Source: Odiellus spinosus
Lineage: Eukaryota > Arthropoda > Arachnida > Opiliones > Phalangiidae
Length of the DNA: 64,000 nt
Direction of reading: 5' to 3'
Assembly: GCA_963920705.1 (NCBI GenBank)
Contig: OY987227.1
Location: forward strand, 26,269,935 to 26,333,934
Positions within the stretch are counted from its first letter, which is position 1, and every line of letters starts with the position of its first letter. A model generated the notes under the pieces. The model searched no databases. It saw nothing but the letters and a program-made list of their open reading frames with translations, and was not told the origin of the DNA. Shown piece by piece: positions 21,850 to 35,118 of this stretch. The position numbers and the translations under genes were made by a program.

Positions 21850-22476
21850 ATTACACGGTTAATTAAACGCGTCATTTACCAATTTCTGACCAAAAGTGAA
21901 AATTCAAAATCCATCCTCGACTATAACCCCCTAACGATTTAAATGTTAAGCGTTTAAACACAAGCTTGATTCAATCCGTTTTATTCGGAGGCCTTGGAAA
22001 GGAGAAACAATTTTACAAGATAAATACCTTTTCGGTGTCATATTTTATATTCCCAACCTCTAGCACGGTAACATTAAACCCGCGTGGTTAAAGCTTTTAA
22101 AAACCACAAAATTGTTCGGCAATCCGCTTTTACAGTTTAACATACCAGTATACAACGGCCCAATCATTAGAGATTTTAGGCTACTCCTAAACCAGCGCGG
22201 TCTCGTAAATTTGATATTCAACATCGATCAAAAACTGAGGAAACGCGCGAGAGGGAAGGTTTGCCTGGCAGTAAAAACGTATAGGCACATAGGAGGAGAA
22301 AGACAGCTTAAGTTATTGTGGAAAAGTACATTTAAAGAGATAATGAAGTTCTCCGACAATCATCTAAACCCAAAAGGACGAGAAGTTAGTTCCACGTGAA
22401 CGTCTTCAAATTAAAGTTTGTTCATATTTTCACGCGTTCAGTATATTGTGCGTTCCGTTTATGAACATGATCTAAT

Positions 22477-22764
22477 CAAGAAGGATCAGATAAGGAGCGG
22501 AAAAGTGGGGCTGCGTTGAGTTAGAGAAGAGCCAACCTCCCACTCGGGTGGAAAGGGGGGATAGGAAATTCTCGAAGTAAACTGTTGTCACGTGGTCGCT
22601 AGCTAGCGCGTCTCATAAAGGATTCGTTTTACCCACGTGACAACAATTTACCACGAAGCATCTCTACCCCCGTCTGTCCCCCGTTCTCCCAGAGTTTGAG
22701 TTTAGGCCGACGCAGTAGGAGACGCGCCGTTACCACTTTTCCTCTCCTTATCTGATCCTTCTTG
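22477..22764 (+). mobile_element. MITE family B, copy B3
   Basis: 288 bp, TSD ATCTAAT at 22470-22476 and 22765-22771. It has the CAAGAAGG end variant, like B2 and B6, and a short extra segment (CCGTCTGTCC) in the right arm. Confidence 0.94.
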
Positions 22765-22771
22765 ATCTAAT

Positions 22772-24838
22772 ATAGTATGTTAAGATTTTTCGACAACAAG
22801 CGAATTCCCTGATATTTCCCTGATTTGTTGACAACACGCAAATTCCCTGATATTTTCCAAGGCCTAATGTTTTTTTTTTAAAAGGTTCATTCTCTCTTTA
22901 AAGCCACTAACATCGGTTTTGAAGGAATAGGAAAAAAGGGAAACATGTTCAACCATAAATTTCGAGATCCTGGGAAATCGATGGAAGGTATACAGCCTGA
23001 TACTAAGGCGGAGGGGGCCCAAGAACGCCTTATACTCGCGAGGGGCACACGTAGGCTTCTCCGTATTACGCGAGAGCGGTGCCGAGAAAACGAGATTAAT
23101 ACCGTGATATTGTATTTCAGACTGGTATACGGACCATCAGATTCGAGGCCAAAACCCCCGAAATTCCTCTATTTTTATACTGATATTCTGTTTCGCTATT
23201 TTATAGGAGCTAGAATATATAGCGAGTATATATATATTCGCTAAGCGCGGAGGTTGGTGCGGCTGGGAAAGACAGGTTCTTATTGAATTTTGCATATTGC
23301 CATATTTTCCAAAAATTTTGTTTTATACTAAAGCAAAATGAGTAAACCGCGGGCGTTTTTTTTTTTTTGTACGTATAGTTTTAAGATTTTTAGATTTATT
23401 CGACCGCCAACCATATCGTATGAAACCGCAAATATTAAAGTAGTGGACCGTAAACGGTATAGCGCGAAAGATTCGATGCAACAGAGAAAATAAATCATAA
23501 AGCAATTACTTCTTTATTGGAATCGTATGGATGTCTAATAAGGCGCCTTTCGAACAGGGTTGCCAGATTGAAAAAACTAAATTATAATAATAATAGTGCC
23601 CAAAAATGATCGATTATGAAAAAACTTATCGTACCATGAAATGCCCAAATAATAGGCCAATCTGATATAATATTTTTGGAAAAATACGAAATTATCGGAG
23701 AATTATAGAACTCCCATGCTAAATTACCGAAATAATTTATTTCTACAAAACTAGGCTTAGCTTTTCTCAGCTTTCTGAGTATTATTAGTAAAACCAAAAG
23801 GGCGTATAATATATATTTAAGACCTAAAACAGTAATATATCATGTAGAAATTGTACGTCATAGTTCACAGAGTTATGGACTAATTACGCTTCGTATGCCA
23901 GTTAATGAGTAAAGCATTTCGTTTCCGCTTTTCGCCATTATATGACGTTTTTACATTTTATTTCCCACTAAGTTCGGACAAAGATATTTTGACAAAGTAA
24001 CCGGGACTCTAATTGTGTACCATTTCCGAGAAGGAGTTGGATTTAAAGGGATAATTAGTAATTGATTAGTCGCATTTTTTCAGCCAAAATCTCGCCCTCT
24101 TACCCCCGAACTTTAAGAGTCCCAAATTTTGAAACGAACAACTTGTTTTATCAGTCATGTCCCTAGAGATATAGCCACATATGAAGCGTCATCTATCGTT
24201 AATTTAACCGCGACTTTGATAAAAGTTCTGTAGAAATGTTATTATAAGAATATTCGTGTGATGAACTCGATCTAACCACGAACGAAGACCTATCGTGTAG
24301 TATACGATTGAGAGAAAGGTTACTCTCGGGAGTTTATAGTCCCAAACCTTATTAATATGAAATAAAGCTCGTCCTATCGCTAGCAATTCCCCGGACAAGT
24401 TGGGGAAAACTCCGAGATAGCGGACACGAAGTAAAAAGACAGCTCTATACTTTGTTAATCTGATCAAAGAGCTAGATATCTACTTATGAGAGTAATTCCC
24501 GTAGGGTATTAGTACGTTACGTATACCACTTCAGAGTTTGATATAAGAGGATTTTGTAAGTTTTACTCCCTTTCTTGGAATCCTTAATATTAATTTTGTA
24601 GCGAGGCACTCCAAAGTTTCTTAAAGTTTTAATTTATCAAGCGCTATGATGTTCACGAGAAATATTTTAATTTCCTTTGATAATGTAAATTTGCAAAATT
24701 AGACCCTTTAAACTACTTATAAACACGAATCTAAACTTCTGTCACGCACTAGACTAGTAATAGTTTTAAAAATATCGAAGTACTAAAGATATTGCAGGGC
24801 TAATTTAGTATGGTCTATTGATTCATATTATGTTCTTA
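22772..24838. other. Non-coding stretch upstream of the palindromic element
   Basis: AT-rich. Contains a few CCCTGATATTTCC-type motifs at 22808-22860 and short frames without family features. No gene recognised. Confidence 0.45.
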
Positions 24839-24994
24839 ATACCCTTTTCAGACGAGGCGCAACTAGCCGGTTTAATCAGATTTAACCATGGTTTATTCAA
24901 AATAAACCGAGGTTTATTGAACTGAAAAGACTATGTAAAACCTCGGTTAAATCTGATTAAACCACGGCTAATTACGCCTCGTCTGAAGAGGGTA
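24839..24994. mobile_element. Short palindromic MITE-like element
   Basis: About 156 bp. ATACCCTTTTCAGACGAGGC at the left answers GCCTCGTCTGAAGAGGGTAT at the right; further in, TTTAATCAGATTTAACC pairs with GGTTAAATCTGATTAAA and AAACCGAGGTTTA with AAACCTCGGTT. The central loop is about 25 bases. Single copy in this window. Confidence 0.65.
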
Positions 24995-25493
24995 TAACCA
25001 TAATTTATATTTATAAAACCAAGAAAAACGCTTGCATCTCGGTTATATTTTGATCCCATAAAGTAATACAACTCGACAGCTTCCAATAATGTCCAGTATT
25101 AATTAGAATAGGGAAATAACATGTTGTGTCGACTCCCTATAACTCTTTTTTGAATACTATAATTTTGTCACTTGGACTCCTATCAAAACGGTAATATTTA
25201 AATTTGTTTATCCGAAACTTTCAACATATTTTATTGGGAAAGGCTGTAAGCCAGGCTATCACTATCTCCTAACTATTAAAATCTATATTTTTAGGCAAAA
25301 TTAAGTGAAGAAAACCTTTTTCAAATAAAAAAAATCGTGTAAAATACGAAGTGAGTCTCGAAACTTTTTGGTTTCAGGAACCAAAGTTTCTATAGTTTAA
25401 AATAATCTGAACGCCAGGTGAGCGTCAAAAGTTTTTAACATCAACCATCCCCCATGACGTGGGTAAAAATAGATCGGAAAAAGATCGACTCAC

Positions 25494-25811
25494 CAGCTTT
25501 GACTTTGACATCTCGGCTACCAATGGTTCCTTGGGAGTTGGTGGCGAGGCAACGGTAGACGGCGTCGTGTATGTCCTGTCGGTACTGATCGGGTCGAAAC
25601 GGGAAGAATTCTAAGGAGCCATCTGGTTCGACCGAACGTAGACCCCGTTGACCAACGACAGTCGAGACATTGCCGCTTATCCATGAGACGATCGGTGGAG
25701 GTTGACCCGTGGCCACGCAAGGAACTCGAGCCCCGGAAGAATGTGGGAAATTCACCAAGGCTGGCGGTTCCACCGTAAACCGCAAATTTGGAGTTTTATC
25801 GTTTTGGGCCA
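25494..25811 (-). CDS. Dscam-like immunoglobulin exon (Ig1-type domain)
   Basis: Read on the - strand, the exon follows TTTTCGTTGCAG and ends at AAAGCTG|GTGAGT: 318 bases, phase 1 on both sides, the classic symmetrical exon of one Ig domain. It carries the Ig disulphide and core residues VPCVATGQPP, IVSWISG and AVYRCLATN. The block GLRSVEPDGSLEFFPFR, then YRQDIH and IGSRDVKVKA, matches the first Ig domain of arthropod Dscam proteins, where GLR...DG.L.F.PFR...YRQ..H..VY.CLA.N..G.I.SRDV.V.A is diagnostic. Dscams are cell-surface adhesion molecules used in neurite self-recognition and, in arthropods, immunity. No neighbouring Ig or signal-peptide exon was found, so the introns on both sides are long or this is one member of an exon array or Dscam family. 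A relic single exon is possible, but splice sites and frame are intact. Confidence 0.87.
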
Positions 25812-26705
25812 CTGCAACGAAAAGAAACAAAAAATTATTGACTTCGAGCGGAAAAAAAATCAAACATCAGACAACATTAGACTTCTTTTCGGTTGCAAAT
25901 CCGAAAGTAAAATTGAACAAAAATATTTGAAAGGCGCGCGTACATTTATATTAAAACCTCGAATCCTTATGAAGGGTATGTTTTGGCTAAGTCTCCTAGA
26001 TAATGATTGTAACGCGACTAATCGAAGTTTCAATCTATGAATCAATCACTGAGCGGGGAAAACTCAGAAAGGAACTCCTGATTATTCTCAAAATTCCTTT
26101 TTTTTTCTCCCAAAATTTTTAGATCTGTCATTTTATGACAATTGATGCGATATATGAAGGCTAAATCTTAGGGTAAATTTACGACAATTGCTCCATTTTT
26201 AACGTATCCGGTAAAGCTTATTTTTGGGTGCTTCCGTAAAATAAAGGGCCTGTCGGGGAAAAAAAAACTATCTAATTGAGAGTTTGAAACTTCGAGGAAT
26301 TTTTTTTCTTCTTCATCCACGTTCTCTTTTAGATTATTCATTCATGTTTTTTATCAAAAATTGCTTTAAAACGAAGGAAAAAGAGACGAAGTCTGTGAGG
26401 GAATATAATTGACGTTGATAAGAGAGGAGAATAAAGCCATTCTTCATATTTTTCGGGAGGAAATTTTATCTTTTCATAACGGAAATGATGTTTGAAAAAC
26501 AGATAACGGACCCCCCCTTTTTTTTTCGACATTTATTTTTGGTTCCCAAGCGCTATTGAAAAAGCGAAATCTGATATCGTTATATTATAGTATAGGAAAT
26601 AAAGGAATTATATATGAAAGGTCAATAACGTCAGACTATGGTCAGAATTGAATATATTACCATCCTTTAGATGGCCAAGGAAAAATGGCTCTTGCATGAT
26701 CTTAT

Positions 26706-26826
26706 TTAAAAGGTGAATGCAACCTAATAACAAGTGATTTTTTATCGATTATTCATCGTTCAAATAGGCTTAATCCACCAATAAAAAGTTTACAAAACAA
26801 ATTTTAAACTAGAAATAAATAAAAGT
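26706..26826. mobile_element. MITE family D, left-arm fragment
   Basis: Begins TTAAAAGGTGAATGCAACC and follows the left arm through AAACTAGAAATAAATAA, then the similarity stops. It is a half element or truncated copy. Confidence 0.8.
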
Positions 26827-27253
26827 TATTGAGATATTAAAAATCTTCACCCTCATTTATATATTTACGACAAATTAAAACTGGTTGTCGGGTTATTCGC
26901 GGACCTATTAAACCGGGAGAGAAGGAGGGAAAATTAAACGAAAAACATGATTTCTGTCATTTGTCTGTGGGGTACACTTTTTAATTTCATAGAAACCAAA
27001 CTAAACAAAGAATTTTACTAAACTATAACTAGTTTTTACTTAGTATTTAATTGTTTAGTACATTATGAGAGCCTGGTGTAATTTTCTCACTTATTTTTCG
27101 ATAAGTAATGTTCTAAACTATTCGTTGTAACTAATTCCCGAAGAGACGAATACGAAAATTTCCTACAGACAAAATATCGCCAGTACTAATTCCTTGATTC
27201 CTCTCACACCCATTTGCCGACCGCTGCATGCTTCTAATACTACCAGTTTCGAC

Positions 27254-27604
27254 TAAAATTAATTCTACAATGAGTGCGTCCCTGTAAAAGGTTCAGATTA
27301 GCCCATTTCATAAATTTATCTGTCTAAATTAATTCTACAATGGGTGCGTCCCTGTAAAAGGTTCAGATTAGCCCATTTCATAAATTTATCTGTCTAAATT
27401 AATTCTACAATGAGTGCGTCCCTGTAAAAGGTTCAGATTAGCCCATTTCATAAATTTATCTGTCTAAATTAATTCTACAATGAGTGCGTCCCTGTAAAAG
27501 GTTCAGATTAGCCCATTTCATAAATTTATCTGTCTAAATTAATTCTACAATGGGTGCGTCCCTGTAAAAGGTTCAGATTAGCCCATTTCATAAATTTATC
27601 TGTC
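27254..27604 (+). repeat. Tandem repeat, 70-bp unit, 5 copies
   Basis: The unit starts TAAATTAATTCTACAATGRG and includes TGCGTCCCTGTAAAAGGTTC and ATTAGCCCATTTCATAAATT. Copies are almost identical; a single A/G site alternates (GAGTGC in copies 1, 3, 4; GGGTGC in 2 and 5). Confidence 0.95.
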
Positions 27605-27976
27605 TATGGTAGTATGGCAATTTCCAAGGGTTAACAAATAAAAACGTCACTAGCCAAAATTAAAGGTTATATTTCATCTCAATCAAATTCTATTGAATAA
27701 GAAAAAAATAAAACTTGAAAAGTTAGGTATTCCACAAAACATATTCGACACAACTCGTCCCATTTTTCATGTCATTACTAAATCAAACAACTTTCTATAG
27801 TCATCCAATTCAGTCCGGGACAGATCCGAAAAACATTTTGATCGATTATGGTCCTATGTAGGCTTCATTTTTTTCCCATCCCAAAAAAATTCCCAAAAGA
27901 GTTTGCCTTTATAGGTACACCTTTTATCTTCTGAAAACTTGGCGCTGGGAACTAAACTCAACATGTCCCAAAATAA

Positions 27977-27996
27977 GTATATATATATATATATAA
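27977..27996. repeat. (AT)n microsatellite, short
   Basis: About ten AT dinucleotides, in an AT-rich stretch. Confidence 0.8.
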
Positions 27997-28845
27997 AAAA
28001 CAAAAAAATATCAAAAAAATTGGCTTATATCAAAACTATATTCGTCACAAAAGATATAGACTCTATATCTTATTCTCTATGGAATTTAATATCGCGTGTC
28101 ACTACGCCGTAGTTTCGACACTTGTTAACTCTTACGTACGACTGGACACTAGTATAGAAAATAACCCGAGGTAAAATTCAACTTTTAGACCGATACCAAG
28201 GCTAGGAAAAAATACAAAAAATAAATAAAAATGGCATTTTTTTTCGGAATACCGGAAATATTTCTTAGAACTTTCAGCTCCCTTTAAGTAATTCCGAGCA
28301 CGTCCAAATTTTATTCTCCCCAAACAAACTAAAAGACGTTTAGGATGAGAGAGGGAGAGAAAAAAAACGAAAAACGATAAGAAATATAAGGTCTACTTTT
28401 TTTCTGTTTTTTTTCCCCATTACTATTTCCTCCCATGACCTAAAATCTTTCAATCTTGGAAGAAATCTAAATTAAAACATGAATTTAAAAAGTATTCTCT
28501 ATTTTTATTCTATCAATTATTAGGAAATGATATTAAAAGTTAAAATTGGCATTTGAATAATCCTTTACGCAAAATTTGTTAACCATGGTTTTGGAAAGGG
28601 ACCGACTGTAACTTAATTTCAAACGTGCTAAACTTTTTAAGCGCTGGATAAAACCAATCATAGCGCGTATACTGGAACGTCCGTTAACTCTAAATTATTT
28701 AAATTGAAAAGCTTTAAATTTAGGCCTAGAATTTAATATTCCCAAAGTTCTTTAAAAATTTTACTGATGATTTTTGACATACCTAACTATCAAAGAAAAT
28801 ACAATGTTTCGTTACTTCAAGCTCCCTTAAAACAAAACATAAGAC

Positions 28846-29143
28846 TAGAAGCCGATGAAACCCTCCTTTGAAGTCTACTACTCCAATGTTCCATATAGCG
28901 CTCCTCTCTGTATGGGTAAAATTCCTGTCTACGAAAAATTGGAAATTCTCTCTCTCCACAAACGACGACGTTTTTTGGACGAACTCCAAGGCTGCTAGAG
29001 ATATTCGCTCGACGAGCTCCCGCTCCGAAAACATCTACCGTTAGGAGGCGTACGGATCGCGTCTTTTGATTATAACCCATACAGAGAGGGGTAGACAAGA
29101 CCCGGGAGTAATAGCCTTCAAAGGAGGGTTTCATCGGCTTCTG
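28846..29143 (+). mobile_element. MITE family A, copy A4, internally deleted
   Basis: 298 bp, TSD ATAAGAC at 28839-28845 and 29144-29150. It lacks about 40 bases after GGGTAAAATTC compared with the other copies, and its first base is T instead of C (TAGAAGCC). Confidence 0.93.
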
Positions 29144-29150
29144 ATAAGAC

Positions 29151-32100
29151 CCAAAAAAATTTTAACGGCTTTTATAGCTCCATCTTAAAGTGGAATTAGA
29201 TATAAAAGGAGGGATGTAGAAAACGCGAGTTAAAAAGATAGCGAAAAACGGAAAGAGAGCGGCGAAAAAACACGCAATCTAGAAATAAGTTTCATAGTAC
29301 ATTACTCCATTTTTGGCGCAAAAGCAAAGATGAAAAAGCTCCAAATATAGAGCTGCTGCAGTAATAATGCACTACCCACACAAAAACAAGCGGAGTTCCT
29401 TATACACGTAGACTGGAGAATGATTTTATATTGGTCACTGATAAGTGCAGGTAGAATTCTTTGAGTTATAACAAAGTAATTTCTATTAAACCAGAATGTT
29501 TCTTAAATTTAAAATATTAAAGATACACGTACTATCAGAAGTAGATAATAGGGGAAGGAAGCTGATCTCCCAATGGATTTTTTTTAAATTTACAACGTGT
29601 ATGAAGCTACAGCGGATGAATACACCGAGTAAGATTTAGACAAAAACACATTTCTTACAGTTAAAAGGTTGCCTAATTAATTTTTAAGTTTGCTAAATAT
29701 ACGATATAGAACAATAAATAAAAGCAAACTCCGGGTGTTTTGAAATAAAGAAAACTGAGAAAAGAAAACATACATCCTAAACTTTTTCGTGAAAAACTAA
29801 TGGAAAATAGAAATACGTCCCCCGTTTACTCCCGGGGAAAAATTGCTAAATGTCCCGTGAATGCTTGTACCGGTACATTTTCTTTTTATTTTTTTCTTAC
29901 CAGGGATTCGGGGGAAGTGGTCCCAGTGTACGTCACGCGCACTTCATTTTTAGAAGTATATGGTTCTGTTAGTACTCATTAAGGTCTTATCTATTAACTG
30001 GGGTGGTCGCTAAACATCATCTAGCTACACTATACAGTTCGTAAACCCCTAAGAATAGATAAGAAAAAGTCACTAAGTTTCTTATACTAATTTACAGAGT
30101 TGGAAGGAAGCTAAAATTTAACAAAAAAACTCGGTTTTCTATTTGAATTTAGGTGCAATCTAAGGTTGGATGAGAGCATAGCAATGATTTCGTAGTCATC
30201 AGAAACTAACTTGGCAAGAAATCAGTAAAAGAAGGATAGCTCAACTTTAACTTTTGAAGAGGGTAAAATTTTATTATTTTCATCAAGCCATGATTAATTT
30301 AGTTTGAATTACTAATCATTTTAATCAGTGCGAGTCGGATTTAAAGCCTTACGTTGTAAATTAGCAATTAAAATTAAATAGGAGTTAAAATTGAACTTGA
30401 CTTTCAATTACTTTAGGAATAAGTACGCTTCAAAAACGAAAAACTTTCATACTTGTTTAAAACTTATCTGGTAGAACTTTTCCCTTTAAATTTCTAGTAA
30501 AATTAGAATTACTCTCTCAAGAAACTTTATGCCACATTCCCACTAACTGCTAGAATTTAAAGTTAACCAATAGCGCACTCTTATGTGATATAAACTCAAA
30601 ACGAACTATGGGATACTTAGAACTAAGGGAGATTAAACCAACATCACAGCATGGGGTTCAAAGAGTATGAGCTTTCTCTAAGAAATAATTCGGAGAAATT
30701 ACGTTACACGATAGATTGCAGAGTAACTAAGCCTAACGCGGAATGACACACAATGTTAAATCCAATAAAATACGAAGTAGTTTCGCCTACTTCCTTCGCG
30801 AATAATAATATATAACATATATATAAACACGGTAAAAAGGGACGCGTAGAAGCTCAAATGTTGAAAATTTTATTATCTCGAAATTGTTGGTTCGTAGAGG
30901 GTTAAATTTATCATCCTCTTCTCTACGGGATGAATTTTCTCTCTCTTTGAGTCTTTAGTCTCTCTCTCTCGGGGATATTTTATACATCTCAAGGACCAAA
31001 GAAATGTATAAATTCTTCGCCCATTATGCAAAAGCGCCTTGGAAACTACAATACTCTGGTTTAAGAGAAATGTGACAAACTGAGAGTAAAACTAGCGGCG
31101 CATTGATACACCATATTAAATACCATAAGGCAAAAAAGCAGTAGTTAACTTCAAACGAACAAAGAACGGAGTACAATTGTAAAAGCGGTATATAAAGGGG
31201 TTGAAAAATCGTATCATTTGCGATAGAGAAAATTGAATACCCTTACGCACTAGTCTAGTTTTTTTTATAAAACTATAATTCTTTACGAGGTTTAACATTA
31301 CGTGTTAATCCGCTATAACTTACTCAACTTTGCAACCTAAGCTTAAAATTATAGTCTCAATTTGAAATCCAAAAAAAAAAAAAATAGGGCATATATAATC
31401 ATAACGTTCGCGTGGGAAATTTGAGTGTAACTTGACTTTTTGGCGAAAACTGATTTATTTTCGCAGTTTTTATTCAAATATACTGGGAATGAGAAGAACT
31501 GGGGAGAAAATTTCTATATAGAAAGAGATTTATACGGTGGTATTAAAAATTCAGATTAAATCAAGATTGAATATAATCATCTTGAAAGCTCGAAGATATT
31601 GGCGATTTCATTAAATGTTATATATATTTGTGTTTAAAAGGTCAGGTTTAACACGGTGTTAATCCTGCTCACCTCTCATTACGCAAACTACCCTTGAACA
31701 AAAAATATAAAGTTATTTGTTTCCTGATTTTAAAACAAAGGGGAACTTATTTCTAGAATTTTATAGAAAATCATTACGCGGTTTTAAATTTAAATTAAAT
31801 TTAATTCGACCTTTAATTAGTGCGGTAAATAAATATGGTAAGCGTTGTTAAATTGAGGCACAGGTAAATTAAGTACCTAGAGAACTTTGTATTGTAAATA
31901 TTTTTTAACCGTTGTTAAAATTTTACACATAGTTTTAGAAGAATCATTCTTAAACTGCATGATTAATAGGTGACAGCATCAATTTGGAGAAAAGGATCCA
32001 TTTCATTTGAGAATACGTGGGGATTCAAACACTTCAACTATTAGTAAAATACATCTTTCAGAATCTTATTTCAAATGAATACCCATTTTACTTTGAGGCA

Positions 32101-32929
32101 GTCTCAGATAAACATAAATTTATAATGTAAACATACAACCAGGGGAAAGTCTTTGATGTATCGGCAAATATTTAAATTGAAAAACATTTTTAAATCAAAG
32201 CTCAATATATATATATTTTTATTTACGATCCTTAAGCGAGAGATTAAATCTGAAGGATGAAAATATTTTAAAATACGTTACGATTTAAAACCAATTAAAT
32301 TTGCATAAAATTAATTCATCGCGTATTACACGAGGAACTAGGCCAAATATTAATCCCAGGTATACCGTAGTGATGTAAATATTTTATAAAAAGGAAGAAA
32401 ATAATGTAGAGAGCTCGGCATTCGTATAATTTTTATTAATTGGATAAAATCTACTAAATTCTGTTTGATTAAAAATATACTATTTTTTATTCGTATTAAC
32501 TTATTCGAAGATAAAGTAAAAAAAAACATAATCCAGATCCGTTTTTAATCCAAATTATCCGTGTTATACGTTCGGATAAACCCTATTCATTAAACTTTTA
32601 TCTGAATTTACGAATTGCGTTTTTTAGTCAAAAAAAATAAATCCGAAAATAAAATATCTGAAAAATTATGAATAACAGAAGATAGTTTACCCGATTCCGA
32701 GCACTAACTTTGAATAAATTATGGGTTATGGTATATCATAATATCAAAAAAGACTTGTCAAATGGATAAGGTTAATCCAAATCATTTTTACCCGTTTATT
32801 CAATCTAATCTTAATTGAAAGAAGCCAAACTAAATCACTATGGGGCAAAAACTGCCAATAAACAAATATACTTGTCTCCTATTGAACTCGTCAATTTCAT
32901 CTAAAAATGAATAAAAATAAAAAATTTAA
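29151..32929. other. Non-coding stretch, very AT-rich
   Basis: No MITE from the families above, no tandem array and no convincing exon seen. Long enough to be an intron or intergenic spacer. Confidence 0.45.
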
Positions 32930-33121
32930 TTGATACACGATAACTCGAATAAGAAATGTATATTTTTCGCGAACGGAAAATTTTCGAATGTCATTAAAGT
33001 TATACCGAATTCCGAGCAACTCAACTATCTCGACTTCTCTAACACAAACTTCTCTCGGGAATTACAAGATCTTATAGAAAAATCTAGCCATAAGACAGAA
33101 AGTTTCCGATATAGAAAATAA
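32930..33121 (+). other. Possible exon or relic with a leucine-rich-repeat-like motif
   Basis: An open frame contains KKCIFFANGKFSNVIKVIP and QLNYLDFSNTNFSRELQDLI. LNYLDFSNTNFS resembles the LxxLxLSxNxF core of a leucine-rich repeat. Only about one repeat is visible and no neighbouring exon or clear splice site supports it, so it is an observation and not a gene call. Confidence 0.15.
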
Positions 33122-33139
33122 CTCGGATGAAATACTAAC

Positions 33140-33830
33140 CAACAAATTGAAGCGTGACCAAAAGCGGGAACCACGAGGTTTTCGAGAGCATCTTTCCGAG
33201 ACGCTAAATATGAGATCGCGCGCGACTGAAAACTGGAAATGTAGCGGCGAACTTTGCTTCAACGATTTTTCCTAGCTCGCCTTCTTCCTTCGCGAACCAA
33301 CTAACGAGTGAAAGAGATCTTTCTTCGAAAGACGCTCGAGAGCGCCGGTCGAGATGTTTCGGAGGCAGAAAAATAGGAAAACTTTTGTTCGTAGAACTTC
33401 CGTTCCGCGTAATTTTCTTTTTAATCGCGATATTGTTCGGGAACCAAAGATTTTACGTACAGAACTAGGAACCGGAAGTCCGGGAGAGAAAAGAGGAAGT
33501 ACTATCTCGCGGTTCTCGCGGTTATTCTTCGTCTATACTTAACAGAGAGTTAAAAGGAATTTATTCGGCGACGCTGTCTTCGAAATAAGGATGCCTTTAG
33601 AAAAACCAACGCGTTTCGCGTCCATCCAACCCAGAATCCTGACTCTGACTGAAAAGCCTCGTGTCGAGAATCGCGGAGAGTATCGAGCTAAGAACCCGAA
33701 CCGCGCTCCGACGAAACTACGCAGGCGCCTCCCGTTAGAATGGAGATGTCCAAACATAAGGCTATACCCCAGGCCTGGGTCCTATATAACACCGAGCTAG
33801 CGGCGGCGGGACCCAGCGAGCCGATTCTCG
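33140..33830. other. GC-richer, CpG-containing patch, unknown role
   Basis: This patch is clearly richer in G, C and CpG than its AT-rich surroundings and includes the TATA-like sequence CCTATATAAC near 33780 and several short arginine-rich open frames. It could be a promoter or first-exon region of an unrecognised gene. No splice-consistent coding sequence was found. Confidence 0.2.
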
Positions 33831-35118
33831 ATATTTTTGGGGCAAATTTTATTTTTTTTCCAATTTTCCGAATAAAAAAGGATAAGATCCGGTAGGGGAA
33901 GATTGGAAGAGGAGAAAGAGAGAGAACTCTTTTTTTTTTGGCTCAAAATGACTCCTGTCTCCATCATGGATGTATAGAGAATAAGAGCCGAGGATCAAGG
34001 ATATGTTACATTGTTCATTTTTGTTTTCAATCCTAGCTCTATTATCGGATATTTATAATCTTATTGTTTCAAAGTGATGGTGACATTTTCTTTGGCGGGA
34101 ATAAATCATACAAACGTACTAGTGGTGTAATAATTTAACGTAAATCGATAATATTTAAAGTTTCTACGCCAAGATCCTTTTTGAGAAATTCTTTCAGCTA
34201 ATAATAAAAATAAATTTCCCTGACCAATTTCCCTTATTTCCTTCACCATTCTTTCCCCCAAGTTCTCCTTCAAGATAAAAAGGTAAAATGTTTTTAATTG
34301 TAAGAACAGAGTAAAAATATAATCCATAGACCCTTTAACGTTCTTATTAATTTGATCTGTCTAATCTAGAATGATGAGGGTACAAATTAATTTATATTGA
34401 CGACGTCACCATCACTTTAAAAATAAACTGTAAAGAAAAATATAAACATACCGACAGAAAAAGAAAATAAAAGCTGAACCTTTACAACATATGAGCCTGG
34501 ATTTAGCCCATCCGGTCGAGTCTTTTTATAAAAAATAAATAAATAAAGTGACAGGCCAGCTCTTTTTGGAATCCTAGCAGATAGCGTGGGTATATTTACC
34601 CGTTCGGCGAGATATCAACTAAAAGGGGTGAAGGAAGGAAGACCGCGCGGCACTAGCTGTTCAAGAGGGATGACGTCGAAAACCTTTTACGAAAATTGAG
34701 CAAAAGACAACGCTCGTCCGCCAAAGTGACTTTTTTTTAGCGCGTAGGCTTAGGAAGATACAAGAGCCAGAGTTTTTCACTTTCTGTTTCGAAGAAAATG
34801 TAACCAGGGCCTAATGTAAAATTGACAAGACGCGAACCGGAATAGTACACCGCGAAAATTTTTATGACGCCCGTGATAACGCTCCCACAACATAAGTTTG
34901 CTTGACCTAAACCAAAAAAAATGTAGATAATTCTCTAGGTACGTCTGTGTTCTCCGAATATCTGTCGGTCGGGTACGCTCAGAAGTACGCGCAAAGTTAG
35001 ATACACTATGTTAAACTTAAATGCTAATTCCGCTTGAGTTTGATATCATTTTTCATAGTTGGCTTCAGCATTTTAATCCTCGTTTCAAGAGTCAATTAAG
35101 CCTAACACAAGGCCTAAC

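Noticed and set aside
21441..21942. Two frames of 76 and 83 codons shared with 56681-57158
   Set aside because: The shared part is MITE family J, with inverted ends and TSDs; the remaining residues are unrelated flanking sequence.
25517..25930. Other frames overlapping the Dscam exon
   Set aside because: They are shifted frames of the same exon and lack the Ig residues.
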